The position numbers and the translations under genes are program-made. A model generated the notes under the pieces. It was not told the origin of the DNA, did no database searches, and was given only the letters and a program-made list of their open reading frames with translations. Shown piece by piece: positions 40,759 through 49,639 of a stretch of DNA of 64,000 bases. Within the stretch, counting starts at the first letter, position 1. Each line of letters opens with the position of its first letter. This stretch comes from Spirochaetales bacterium Spiro_07 (GTDB taxonomy: Bacteria > Spirochaetota > Spirochaetia > Treponematales > Treponemataceae). The stretch is taken from assembly GCA_001603145.1 (NCBI GenBank), contig LVBI01000013.1:25097-89096 (forward strand). Reading direction: 5' to 3'.

Positions 40759-40831
40759 AGCCAACTTTCGGACTTGAACCGAATACCTGCACGTTACGAG
40801 GGTGCTGCTCTACCGGGTGAGCTAAGTTGGC
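40759..40831 (-). tRNA. tRNA-Thr (anticodon CGT)
   Basis: A 73-base cloverleaf on the reverse strand: acceptor GCCAACT/AGTTGGC, D-arm GCTC/GAGC, anticodon loop CTCGTAA (anticodon CGT), T-arm TTCGG-TTCAAGT-CCGAA, discriminator T. The anticodon stem GCACC/CGTGC has a C-C mismatch at 31-39. It is the second threonine tRNA in the window. Confidence 0.93.
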
Positions 40832-40843
40832 AAATATAAGGCT

Positions 40844-40872
40844 AATATATCAAAATAAAGATTGTCGGTCAA
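40844..40872 (-). promoter_or_regulatory. Promoter of tRNA-Thr (CGT)
   Basis: On the reverse strand, TTGACC (40872-40867) and TATATT (40849-40844) with a 17-base spacer, 13 bases upstream of the tRNA 5' end. Confidence 0.8.
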
Positions 40873-40947
40873 CATATGGTATTGGAAAGCTTTTTCCATA
40901 GATTTATCTTTTGAAGAATCTGTCTTTATGCTATTATTAAATAGCAG

Positions 40948-41940
40948 ATGAAAAACAGTACAACCCAAATTATTTCGTTAATATTCTCTTTGATGCTCTT
41001 CTTTATTGTTGCGCTTGTGTTTTTTTCGGTGAACATTTTGCACAAGCAGCAGCGCTACGTTGCTGTGCCATCGGAAGGGCATAAAAATCATATTCTGGTT
41101 GCAGGCACGCACACAGACGCAGCTTTTTTGCAGGAAGTCTACGAAGGCGCATCTTCTGTGGCCGAAGAATATGACGCTGTGGTTGAGCTGCTGCTGCCAG
41201 ATTCTCACGCTGACGACGTGACTATCTCTTCTTGGCTTGAATACGCCGAATATGTCGGTGCTTCAGGCATAATTGCCTATGTTGATGACGAAAAAGAAAT
41301 CGTAGTGCCGCCTGTTGATATTTATGGCGCAAAAATTCCGCTTGTAACGCTCGGAAACGACAATCCGAATTCAAGCCACATTTCATATATAGGCACGAAC
41401 AAATATGAGCTTGGCCGCCAGCTTGCAAAGCTTGTAAAATCAATAAAGCCCGAAAATGCAGAGCTACTTATTGTTGCAGACACTAACCATAACAGCGAAG
41501 CGACGAACATAATGGTGGCGTCTTTTACAGAAAGTTTAGGAAAAACTGCAAACGTCAGATGGAACTTGCTTGAGACCGGCAGAGACAAGAACATAAGACC
41601 GGATGAGATTATCAGGCAGACCTTCATCAAAAAGCCTGAAATTAACATGGTTATCTGCCTTTCGCTTGAAGACACATTGCGCGTAACTCAAAGCGTAATC
41701 GACTTAAGCAAGACAGGCCAGATAAAGATAATCGGCTTTCACGAAAGCGCAAAAACTTTGGAGTATCTTAGCAAAGGTATTTTGTCTGCAATAATTTCAT
41801 TTGAACCGGAAGAAATCGGCAAAAGGGCAATGAAAGAGATTTTCGATTACAAGCAGCACGGCTACGCCAACGGCTATATCGTCAACGACATAAACGTTAT
41901 AACAAAAGAAACTCTGTCACGGCGGGAACATCTGAAATGA
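40948..41940 (+). CDS. Membrane-anchored periplasmic sugar-binding protein (sensor component)
   Basis: A 330-residue protein. Residues about 8-31 form an uncleaved membrane anchor (no lipobox). The rest is a type I periplasmic-binding fold of the RbsB/XylF kind (HILVAGTHTDAAFLQEVYEG, IPLVTLGNDNPNSSHISYIG, KIIGFHESAKTLEYLSKGIL). Its stop overlaps the start of the histidine kinase gene (41937-41940), which strongly suggests it presents ligand to that kinase, as XylFII does for LytS in clostridia. The ligand is unknown, probably a pentose or hexose. Confidence 0.85.
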   Translation: MKNSTTQIISLIFSLMLFFIVALVFFSVNILHKQQRYVAVPSEGHKNHILVAGTHTDAAFLQEVYEGASSVAEEYDAVVELLLPDSHADDVTISSWLEYAEYVGASGIIAYVDDEKEIVVPPVDIYGAKIPLVTLGNDNPNSSHISYIGTNKYELGRQLAKLVKSIKPENAELLIVADTNHNSEATNIMVASFTESLGKTANVRWNLLETGRDKNIRPDEIIRQTFIKKPEINMVICLSLEDTLRVTQSVIDLSKTGQIKIIGFHESAKTLEYLSKGILSAIISFEPEEIGKRAMKEIFDYKQHGYANGYIVNDINVITKETLSRREHLK

Positions 41941-43442
41941 AACTGATACTTGCTGTAAGAAACTGGTTCCTCAACACTACGATACGCAAAAAGCTTCTGC
42001 TGTCGTTCATCGTTGCAAGCTCAATCATGTGTTTTGTGGTTATCTACATAATCTTTATTTTCAGCACCGTCGTCAATTCTGTGGCAATTGCATACAGAAG
42101 CAACGCCAAGCTCGACGAATATTCGATGCGGCTTGCAGAAATGGAAGCTTCGCTTGAACAGTATATCAAAATCGGCTCGTTTGACAGCATTGACAGCTAC
42201 TATCGCCTGAAAGGCAAAATTGAAGGCGAAACCGCAATGATTTTTGCGACAAAGCCGCAGAGAAACGAAATAATCTTGCGCGAATATTCGCTTACAAAGC
42301 TTGTCGAATCGTTCATACATTATGCTGATGCGGCGGTGGCAGCGCGAAGGGCGAACAACATCGGTGTTTCAGACATGCTCTACACAAAAGCGGGCAAAGG
42401 CTACAAGCTGATTAACGCGAACATTCTGACGCTCGGCAATCTGTATTTTCAGCGCAACATTCAGGAATACAAAAAGGCGCTTGAGAACTTGCGCAGCGTT
42501 TCGTTTTTTTGCATTCTCATTGTTGTGCTGATGGCGCTGCTTGACCTGCTCTTTGTTTATATGCTCGTCAACAACATTACGCAGCCGCTTGAGAAAATCT
42601 CGAATGTGGCGAACAAGCTTGCCGACCGCGAATTCGATATTCCGCTGCTTTCGCAAGACACTAACGACGAAGTTGGAAACATTTGCCGCGCCTTTAACGG
42701 CATGATAATCAGCATAAGGGAATACATCGACACAATCTGGGAAAAGGCTGAAAAAGAGAACGAACTGCGCAAAAAAGAGATGGAGATGGCTTCGCTCTAT
42801 AAAGACGCGCAACTTAAAGCTTTGCAGTCGCAGATTAACCCGCATTTTTTGTTCAACACGCTGAACACGGGCGCGCAGCTTGCCATGCTTGAAGACGCAG
42901 ACAAGACTTCGTACTTTATAACGCAGGTTGCAGACTTTTTCAGGCATAACATTCAGCAGAACAGCATAGAAACCACTCTTGAAAACGAGCTTAGTCTAAT
43001 CGATAATTACGTCTATATCATGAAGATGCGTTTCGGCTCAAAGCTGTCTTTTGAAAAGACTATCAATTGCGCGTCGCTTGGCTGGTGCATACCCACGATG
43101 GTGCTGCAGCCTATTGTGGAAAACTGCATAAGGCACGGGCTTAAGAACATTGACAAGGGCGGCATCGTCAAGCTTAATGTGTCTGAAACGGAAAAAAACA
43201 TCGAGATAAAAGTGTCTGACAACGGTTCGGGCGTGCCGCCAGAGATTAGGGCGCAGCTTCTAGACGAAAATGCCGCGCCTCTTAGAAAAAAGGAAGAAAC
43301 TGCACCTTCTGAGCATGGCGTAGGCTTGTTCAACGTAATTTCGCGGCTGAGACTGTTTTATTCAGACGCTTCGGTTTTTGATATTCTGCAGAACGAAGGC
43401 GGCGGCGCATGTTTTGTGCTGCGGCTGCCTAAGATTCAGTAA
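41937..43442 (+). CDS. LytS/YesM-type sensor histidine kinase
   Basis: A 501-residue inner-membrane kinase: TM1 about residues 18-43, an extracytoplasmic region of about 130 residues, TM2 about 185-205, HAMP (NNITQPLEKISNVANKLADR), then the His_kinase domain with QINPHFLFNTLN (phospho-acceptor His303) and the ATPase domain (PIVENCIRHGLKN, VSDNGSGVPPE, GVGLFNVISRL). It is translationally coupled to the binding-protein gene upstream. Kinases of this class normally pair with a YesN/AraC-type response regulator, but none is present in this locus. Confidence 0.93.
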   Translation: MKLILAVRNWFLNTTIRKKLLLSFIVASSIMCFVVIYIIFIFSTVVNSVAIAYRSNAKLDEYSMRLAEMEASLEQYIKIGSFDSIDSYYRLKGKIEGETAMIFATKPQRNEIILREYSLTKLVESFIHYADAAVAARRANNIGVSDMLYTKAGKGYKLINANILTLGNLYFQRNIQEYKKALENLRSVSFFCILIVVLMALLDLLFVYMLVNNITQPLEKISNVANKLADREFDIPLLSQDTNDEVGNICRAFNGMIISIREYIDTIWEKAEKENELRKKEMEMASLYKDAQLKALQSQINPHFLFNTLNTGAQLAMLEDADKTSYFITQVADFFRHNIQQNSIETTLENELSLIDNYVYIMKMRFGSKLSFEKTINCASLGWCIPTMVLQPIVENCIRHGLKNIDKGGIVKLNVSETEKNIEIKVSDNGSGVPPEIRAQLLDENAAPLRKKEETAPSEHGVGLFNVISRLRLFYSDASVFDILQNEGGGACFVLRLPKIQ

Positions 43443-43502
43443 AACGGCGTTCAATATTAAAAGCGGCGCACTGTTTCGGCGGTTTATATAAAGGGGGATG
43501 AA

Positions 43503-44567
43503 ATGAACATAAAAAGAATCGCTTTATCTTTTTTAGCTTGTCTGGTTTTGTTTTCCGGCTGCTCAAAAAAAGAAGCTAATAAATCAGCCGAAAACCAGGA
43601 TAAGAAAAACCTTACAATCGGCTTTTCAATCGACAGCTTTGTAATTGAGCGGTGGCGGCGCGACTGCGACATTTTTATAGCCGCCGCAAAAGAATACGGT
43701 GCTTCTGTAATCGTTCAGAACGCCGGCAACAGCATTGAAGAGCAGATAAAGCAGATAAAATATCTTATAGACATGAATGTTGACGTTCTTGTAATTGTGC
43801 CGAAAAACGCTTCTTCTTTGACTGACGTTATTCAGAAAGCACATGCAAAGAACATTCCGGTTGTTTCTTATGACAGGCTGATTCTTGACGCTCCGATAGA
43901 TTTGTATGTGACCATAGACAGCCGCAAGGTTGGGCTTTTGATGGCGGAAGAGCTTTGTAAGATAAAGCCCAAAGGTTCGTGGTTCGCCATTTACGGTGCG
44001 GAAGAAGACCACAACATGCAGATGCTCAAAGACGGCGTTATGGCGGCGATAAAGCTTATAAACGTGCGCAAAAATCATCATATTGAAGTCGGCATGGAAT
44101 TTTTTACGGCCGGCTGGAATTATGATTTGGCTTACAAAAAGATGAACGAAATGCTTGAAGCACAGAAAATTCCGCAAGCGGTTATCTGCGGAAACGACGC
44201 AATTGCCGAGAACGTGCTGCGCTCTTTGTCTGAGCACCGCATAAATGATGTTGCTGTTTCGGGGCAAGATGCTGATATAGCGGCGTGCCAGCGCATAGTT
44301 GAGAACAAGCAGTCGATTACAGTCTATAAGCCGATTACGCAGCTTGCAAAGTGCGCCGCTGAATGTGCGTGCATTTTGGCGCGGGGCAAGCCGAACATTT
44401 CGATTATCACCGGAAACAATAAGATTAACAACGGCTTTTCAGATGTGCCTGTTTTGTGGCTTGACCCGCAGGTTGTGACCAAAGACAACATTGAAGATGT
44501 AATCATCAAGAACGGCTTTCACACACGCGAAGAAGTTTACCGCAACATCGATATTGCCGAAGAATAA
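43503..44567 (+). CDS. XylF/RbsB-like sugar-binding lipoprotein
   Basis: A 354-residue protein with a lipoprotein signal (LVLFSGC, lipidated Cys20) and a type I binding-protein fold close to D-xylose-binding XylF (VDVLVIVPKNASSLTDVIQK, NIPVVSYDRLILDAPIDLYV, AVICGNDAIAENVL, SITVYKPITQLAK). It is preceded by AAGGGGG and follows the kinase after 60 bases. No ABC permease or ATPase gene is nearby, so it may deliver sugar to the sensor or to a transporter encoded elsewhere. Confidence 0.9.
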   Translation: MNIKRIALSFLACLVLFSGCSKKEANKSAENQDKKNLTIGFSIDSFVIERWRRDCDIFIAAAKEYGASVIVQNAGNSIEEQIKQIKYLIDMNVDVLVIVPKNASSLTDVIQKAHAKNIPVVSYDRLILDAPIDLYVTIDSRKVGLLMAEELCKIKPKGSWFAIYGAEEDHNMQMLKDGVMAAIKLINVRKNHHIEVGMEFFTAGWNYDLAYKKMNEMLEAQKIPQAVICGNDAIAENVLRSLSEHRINDVAVSGQDADIAACQRIVENKQSITVYKPITQLAKCAAECACILARGKPNISIITGNNKINNGFSDVPVLWLDPQVVTKDNIEDVIIKNGFHTREEVYRNIDIAEE

Positions 44568-44568
44568 A

Positions 44569-44685
44569 TGATCTGTTCGAAAACTCGGTCAGTTTTCGAA
44601 CAGATCAGCAATTTTTCAGGCTAAAGCCTTGCAAAATTGCGATTTACTAAAGTTCGTGTTCGGAAAACTGAAGTTTCCGAACACG
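44569..44685. repeat. Cluster of three strong hairpins
   Basis: A 17-bp perfect stem TGATCTGTTCGAAAACT (44569-44585) pairs with 44591-44607; then GCAATTTT/AAAATTGC enclosing AGGC/GCCT (about 44608-44641); then CGTGTTCGGAAAACT (44655-44669) pairs with 44672-44685. The first and third share the core TGTTCG-AAAACT, so they are related repeats. No U-tract follows. It lies between the sugar-sensor genes and the next exported protein gene. Confidence 0.75.
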
Positions 44686-44711
44686 TCTTATGAGCTTTTA
44701 TGGGAGGGGTT

Positions 44712-45509
44712 ATGAAAAAATTTGCATTTGCTTTGGTTTGCCTTTGCGTTTCGGCGTTGTGCTTTGCTGCCGCAAGAGACGGTTCGATTATCACATATAA
44801 TCTTGAATATTTTGCAAACGGCGCACTGAAAGAGATTGAATTCTATATTACAGATTCAAGCGTAGAAATCAACCGCTTTGACAAGCTGGTGCTTAACGCA
44901 AAAAAAGCTTTTGGCAGCGGCAGGCTGCACGAAGATTTGTCTGATGATTTCAGCTACAGATTCAGAATCGATTTTTATTACGGCAACGGCGGCAAAAAGT
45001 CTTATTATCTTAAGAACGGCTTCGACGTTTATGACTGCAAGAACAAGGTGTTTCTTGAGCTTGAAAGCCTAACCAAAAGCATTTATGCAAATTTTTCAAC
45101 TTATGCGGTTGAGCATTTTTACAAATCAGACGCGCTGAAAAAGAACAAGCTTTCCGGCACAAAAAGGGCTTGCTTTTATCTTGATTCGCGGCCGTTTGCG
45201 CTAGAAGATGACGGTGAAATCTGTGACCGCGGCAACATCCTCTTTTTCGACTGCGAGCTGAAAAATGCGCCCAAAATCGTAAATCAAATAAGGAACGCTA
45301 CTCGCATTCCGAACGGCTTTGCCATTAAAGAAGCTTTGCTCGAAGGCAGCTATATCATGCAGATTTATAGCGGCGACAAAATCGAAAAATCATACGAAAT
45401 CGTGAATTCCAAAAACGTATACGATGATTCCGGCAATTTAAGAAAAGCCGCCGTCGCCGACGAGCTGCTTGTTATGGCGGTTGAGTTCATGATTGCAAAC
45501 TGGCTCTAG
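44712..45509 (+). CDS. Exported protein of unknown function
   Basis: A 265-residue protein with a Sec signal peptide (MKKFAFALVCLCVSALCFAA). The start is chosen behind GGGAGGGG rather than at an in-frame ATG twelve bases upstream. The mature part is mixed alpha/beta with several aromatic-rich stretches (IDFYYGNGGKKSYYLKNGFD). I do not recognise a family; periplasmic location is inferred from the signal. Confidence 0.8.
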   Translation: MKKFAFALVCLCVSALCFAAARDGSIITYNLEYFANGALKEIEFYITDSSVEINRFDKLVLNAKKAFGSGRLHEDLSDDFSYRFRIDFYYGNGGKKSYYLKNGFDVYDCKNKVFLELESLTKSIYANFSTYAVEHFYKSDALKKNKLSGTKRACFYLDSRPFALEDDGEICDRGNILFFDCELKNAPKIVNQIRNATRIPNGFAIKEALLEGSYIMQIYSGDKIEKSYEIVNSKNVYDDSGNLRKAAVADELLVMAVEFMIANWL

Positions 45510-45602
45510 TTTCTGTACAAGGCTGATAAAGACAAGGCGGATATCAGCTGCTGCAAGATGCAATTGCAGAAAATGCATATCTTTGACGATAATTAAAAGA
45601 TT

Positions 45603-46814
45603 ATGCAAAAATTTTTAAATCTGATTTTTTGTTTATATATATGCCTTGCAATAATTTCATGCGTTTCAGACAAAGACTCGTCGCTTGATGCTTTTCCTGA
45701 TACTGAAAACGCTTCTGAAGAAAAGAAGCTGAGCAGAAAAGAGATAATCGAGTTGATAGAGAGCACCATAACTGACGCAGAAACTGAAGCCGCAGAAAAA
45801 GGCATTGTTCAAGCTGAAGAAGCTGATGCTAAAGAAAAAGAAGCTGCTCAAAAAGAAAAGACCGAAAACGCGCTGAATTTTCCGCTGCCGGAAGTGAAGA
45901 ACACGCAGCAGATTGCTGATTTTATCGAAAAGAATTACGAAAAACGTTTCGAGATTCCGTTTGAAGCTTATTCTGGTCAGCTTGAGATGCCCGATAGAGA
46001 TTTGCTGCCGTTCGGTGCAATCGTGCTTGAAGCTTACAGGCTTGCGTACCCAGACAAAAAGATGAAAATCTATGAAAAAGAGGGCGACTGGTGCATAGAG
46101 CTTGACGGCATGATTTTTGCCTGGGCGGAGGGCAGGCTGCTGCCTTTCAGCAAGCGCGTTGAAGCGGAAAGCTACGGCAAGCAGATAATTTATCCGAACA
46201 ACGGCAAGCCACGAAACCCAAAAGCTTATACTCAAGAAGACATTGCGGAACTGATGAAGAAGGGCACGAAAGCCGCGCTTGCAGCTGAAAAGCCTGTGGA
46301 CAACACTTTTACGCAGTTCCTGCTTCAGACGAATGACCGCATTGTAACGGAGCGCAACATCCGTTCGGTGAATTTTCTTGGTCACAGGGTCAACGTTCAC
46401 AAAATGATTGTGCCGTTCATGGAAAAAATAGACGGCGAAATAAGAGCTGCTGCAAAAACTAGCAAAGAAGTTTCAAAATTTATTGCCGACGTTTCTGAAA
46501 TTGGCGGCTACAACTGGCGCACCATAGACGGCACGGCCGGCAGAAGAAGCTATCACAGTTACGGCTTGGCCATAGATATAAACGCAAAAAGCAATAAGAA
46601 ACCCACATATTGGGAGTGGGTTCGTACTTGGAACAGCAAATGGATGCTCGTGCCGCAATCAAGCTTGTGGTTGCCGCCTGAGCCTGTAATCAAAATCTTT
46701 GAGAAATACGGCTTTGTCTGGGGCGGCACTTGGGACGAGTATGACACAATGCATTTTGAGTACCGGCCGGAGCTTGCCGTTCTTGCTTATCTTTATATGG
46801 CAGACGAAGAATAG
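45603..46814 (+). CDS. VanY-like M15-family D-Ala-D-Ala carboxypeptidase lipoprotein
   Basis: A 403-residue protein. The N-terminus CLAIISC (Cys20) is a spirochete-type lipobox, followed by an acidic low-complexity linker (about 30-90). The C-terminal domain carries the M15 zinc-peptidase signature SYHSYGLAIDIN and the late TMHFEYRPEL, the metal His/Asp and His set used to trim peptidoglycan stems. A role in cell-wall turnover in the periplasm is inferred. GATAAT (45588-45593) lies nine bases before the ATG and no good Shine-Dalgarno is visible, so the mRNA may be nearly leaderless. Confidence 0.87.
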   Translation: MQKFLNLIFCLYICLAIISCVSDKDSSLDAFPDTENASEEKKLSRKEIIELIESTITDAETEAAEKGIVQAEEADAKEKEAAQKEKTENALNFPLPEVKNTQQIADFIEKNYEKRFEIPFEAYSGQLEMPDRDLLPFGAIVLEAYRLAYPDKKMKIYEKEGDWCIELDGMIFAWAEGRLLPFSKRVEAESYGKQIIYPNNGKPRNPKAYTQEDIAELMKKGTKAALAAEKPVDNTFTQFLLQTNDRIVTERNIRSVNFLGHRVNVHKMIVPFMEKIDGEIRAAAKTSKEVSKFIADVSEIGGYNWRTIDGTAGRRSYHSYGLAIDINAKSNKKPTYWEWVRTWNSKWMLVPQSSLWLPPEPVIKIFEKYGFVWGGTWDEYDTMHFEYRPELAVLAYLYMADEE

Positions 46815-46959
46815 CTGTAGAATCATTCCGCATAATCATTTATAGAAAAACAATCTCATGACAGCCCATTTTAGGCACTGATAGTTGAAAAACTGAAGAA
46901 ATTTCAAAAAATTTTTCTGAAAAAGTACAGAAAAAATTATTTCTTTTCAATATTAAAGT

Positions 46960-48501
46960 ATGAACATATTCAGTTTTTCGCCCTTCGGCTATGAAGGTGC
47001 AATGGTCAATGTAGAAGTGGATTTGCGCCGTGGCATTCCGTCTGTTGATGTTGTCGGGCTTGCGGACGGCGCAGTAAAAGAATCAAGAGAGCGGATGCGC
47101 GCCGCCATACGCAACAGCGGTTTTGATTTTCCGCAAGACAGGGTGCTCATAAGCCTTTCGCCAGCTGACGTAAAAAAAGAGGGCGCAGGCTTTGACCTTG
47201 CGATTGCGCTGGCTGTGCTTGCCGCAAAGAGTGGTTTTGCAGGCGGCGAAGATTGTCTTGTTATGGGCGAGCTTGACCTTTCGGGCAATGTGCGCCCGGT
47301 GCGTGGCATAAACGCCGCCGTCTCTACGGCACGAGAACAAGGCATAAAGTGGTGCATTGTTCCGGCTGACAACGAACGCGAAGCGCTGAACGCAGGGCTT
47401 GGTGTCTGTGCTGTGGGCAGCTTGGCACAAGCTTTCAGCTGCCTTGCCGCCGACATTAGGGACGAAGCGCCTTATGCACCAGATTCAGCCGGTTCAGCTT
47501 TGCAAGGCACTGAAGAAGTCTGTTTTGCGCCTTTAGACCCTGCCATGGATTTTTCGTCCGTCAAAAAGCAGGGGCGGCTTGTGCGCGGTTTGCAGATTGC
47601 CGCCGCCGGTGGGCATAACCTTATAGCTTACGGCCCGCCCGGTTGCGGCAAGACTCTTTCGATTCAGCGAGTGCCGTCTATTATGCCATGCCTTTCTTTA
47701 GAAGAATCGCGCACCGTAACCAGAATCTACAGTCTTGCGGGGCTCATTCCGCCGGGCGGCGAGTCTGTAAAGAACCGCCCGTTCAGAATGCCGCACCAAA
47801 GCGCAACTCTTGAAGGCATGGTCGGCGGCGGTCATCAATGCCGCCCCGGAGAGATTTCGCTGGCGCATAACGGTGTTCTCTTTCTTGATGAAGCGGCTGA
47901 ATTTCGCACAAGCGTGCTGCAAAGCTTACGGATTCCGCTTGAATTCGGCAGCATCACTTTGAGCAGGGCTGGCAGGCATACAGTTTTTCCGGCAAGGTTT
48001 CAGCTGCTTATGGCGACTAACCCTTGCCCTTGCGGAAACTACGGCTCGCCTGATAGAATTTGCGTATGCAGCCCTCATTCTGTGGAGCAATACTGGAAGA
48101 AATTCTCTGGGCCGCTGCTTGACCGCATCGACATAAGAGTGCCGCTTTTAGATTCATCTGCTGATGAAGACCGCTTTTCATATTACGACGATATTTCTTC
48201 TGCAAAGCTAAGACCCGCAGTTGCGCTCGCCGTGCACATGCAGCGCCGCCGTCAGGGCAAGAACAACGCTTCGCTTACGCCCGAAGAAATAGGTGCGAAG
48301 ATTGTGCTTGAACCAGACGCGCAATCTTTGTTCGACGAGCTTGTAAGCAGCGTGAGTTTTTCCGGCAGGGCAGAGCACAGCATCTTGAAGCTTTCGCGCA
48401 CCATCGCCGACTTGGAAGGTTCTGAAAACGTAAAAGCCGCCCATATCGCCGAAGCCTTCGAATTCCGCAAAAACGAAGGCGGCTTGGATATTTGCTTCTG
48501 A
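46960..48501 (+). CDS. comM: Magnesium-chelatase-like AAA+ protein ComM/YifB
   Basis: A 513-residue protein. The N-terminal Lon-like domain (FSFSPFGYEGAMVNVEVDLR, GLADGAVKESRERMRAAI) is followed by a Mg-chelatase ATPase with Walker A GPPGCGKT, Walker B GVLFLDEAAEF, sensor motif LLMATNPCPCGNYGSPD and a C-terminal Mg_chelatase_C region. In Vibrio and others ComM is a branch-migration helicase for natural transformation. No competence genes are adjacent. No clear Shine-Dalgarno precedes the ATG. Confidence 0.95.
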   Translation: MNIFSFSPFGYEGAMVNVEVDLRRGIPSVDVVGLADGAVKESRERMRAAIRNSGFDFPQDRVLISLSPADVKKEGAGFDLAIALAVLAAKSGFAGGEDCLVMGELDLSGNVRPVRGINAAVSTAREQGIKWCIVPADNEREALNAGLGVCAVGSLAQAFSCLAADIRDEAPYAPDSAGSALQGTEEVCFAPLDPAMDFSSVKKQGRLVRGLQIAAAGGHNLIAYGPPGCGKTLSIQRVPSIMPCLSLEESRTVTRIYSLAGLIPPGGESVKNRPFRMPHQSATLEGMVGGGHQCRPGEISLAHNGVLFLDEAAEFRTSVLQSLRIPLEFGSITLSRAGRHTVFPARFQLLMATNPCPCGNYGSPDRICVCSPHSVEQYWKKFSGPLLDRIDIRVPLLDSSADEDRFSYYDDISSAKLRPAVALAVHMQRRRQGKNNASLTPEEIGAKIVLEPDAQSLFDELVSSVSFSGRAEHSILKLSRTIADLEGSENVKAAHIAEAFEFRKNEGGLDICF

Positions 48502-48541
48502 CGAGTTCCGTGTTAGTTTTTTCTTCAACAGCTTGTTTTTA

Positions 48542-48647
48542 TCAGATGAGAAGAAGCGGAATTGTGGATGCGGACTGCCCTGCGCCGTGCAGGCCGGCAG
48601 AAACGAAACAGCGGATTCTCATCTGACAAATAGCTACTATAAGTAGC
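48542..48647. repeat. Long-range inverted repeat and hairpin between comM and the XRE gene
   Basis: TCAGATGAGAA (48542-48552) pairs with TTCTCATCTGA (48616-48626), enclosing about 63 bases that contain a CTGCC/GGCAG stem. A second hairpin GCTACT/AGTAGC follows (48633-48647). It could be a folded RNA or a small repeat element; no T-run follows. Confidence 0.6.
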
Positions 48648-48738
48648 GGAAAAAAGCGCAAATGTAATGTATAATTTCTTTTAAGATTCGGCGGCGCGTC
48701 TTATGCTTGAGCCATAAAACTTGAAAGAGAGGCAGTTT

Positions 48739-49629
48739 ATGAACTTTGCAGAAAAACTTAAAGAACTTAGAAAGCAGAAAGACATCTCGCAGGAGCAGCT
48801 TGCGGAAAAGATTCATGTAAGCCGCCAGGCCATTACAAAGTGGGAAAGCGGAGCCGGGATTCCCGATATTGAAAATCTTATCGCGATTTCTTCGCTGTTC
48901 AACGAATCGCTCGATTCGCTTTTGAGCGAAGAGAAAAGCCTTATCTCAAAGCGCGAATTTCTCTATGAAAGCCGCACCGAATATGATCTCGACAGCCCGA
49001 AAAAGATTGACTTTAAGATTGGCGTCGCTCACGAAGTGATAATTGAAAAGACCAAAGACGAGAAGATTCAGGTCATTGCCGCTTCAAACAAGCTTGCGTA
49101 TCTTGCGCAGCAAGTTAAGGTGAAAATCGAAGAAAACAAAAAACGCATGGACGTTACGGTAAAACATGCTGCCGATTTGTCTGACATTGCCGCAAGCGAA
49201 AATCTCTTTATTCTGGTGCGCATTCCTGAAAAGTTTGTGGCAGACGTTGAGGTTTATGCTGAACTTGAAAATCTGAAAATCCGCGACATAACTTTTGACG
49301 AAATCGAGTTTTCGGGCAAGGCCAAGTCTGTCTATGTGGCAAATGCAACTGGGCTGCTTGAGCTAGACACAAGCTCGAATCTTTCAGTTGAGCTAAACCG
49401 CATGAAAGGCAAAATCGATTTCAACCAGTTTCACGCAATTTCAAGACTTGCTTTTGCAGAAGATACCAATTTCTATCTGAAAAACGCAGGGCGTTTCACG
49501 AAGTTTGTCGATAAAGACGCGAAAATTCTTGTCGGCAAAAACAACAAGAACGAGATTGCCGCCGAAACAGATTTGATAATCGAGCTCAACGGCTGGAAGT
49601 CAGAAGTTCAGATTTTTCAGGCAGAGTAG
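48739..49629 (+). CDS. XRE-family regulator with beta-rich C-terminal domain
   Basis: A 296-residue protein. Residues 5-60 are a Cro/C1-type helix-turn-helix (ISQEQLAEKIHVSRQAITKW). The remaining 230 residues are repetitive beta-strand sequence resembling the DUF4097/head-GIN beta-solenoid domain, which in other proteins is extracytoplasmic. Here there is no membrane segment between the parts. The start at 48739 has AGAGAGG upstream. It lies 10 bases before the CPBP protease gene, so the two probably form an operon. Confidence 0.85.
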   Translation: MNFAEKLKELRKQKDISQEQLAEKIHVSRQAITKWESGAGIPDIENLIAISSLFNESLDSLLSEEKSLISKREFLYESRTEYDLDSPKKIDFKIGVAHEVIIEKTKDEKIQVIAASNKLAYLAQQVKVKIEENKKRMDVTVKHAADLSDIAASENLFILVRIPEKFVADVEVYAELENLKIRDITFDEIEFSGKAKSVYVANATGLLELDTSSNLSVELNRMKGKIDFNQFHAISRLAFAEDTNFYLKNAGRFTKFVDKDAKILVGKNNKNEIAAETDLIIELNGWKSEVQIFQAE

Positions 49630-49639
49630 GGGGCAGCCC

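Noticed and set aside
40948..44567. A complete sugar ABC transporter operon
   Set aside because: Two binding proteins and a kinase are present, but no ATPase or permease gene lies in or next to the locus.
45666..46400. A 244-codon reverse-strand frame opposite the M15 peptidase gene
   Set aside because: Translation is Phe/Arg/Ser-rich without motifs and lies wholly inside a gene with clear catalytic signatures.
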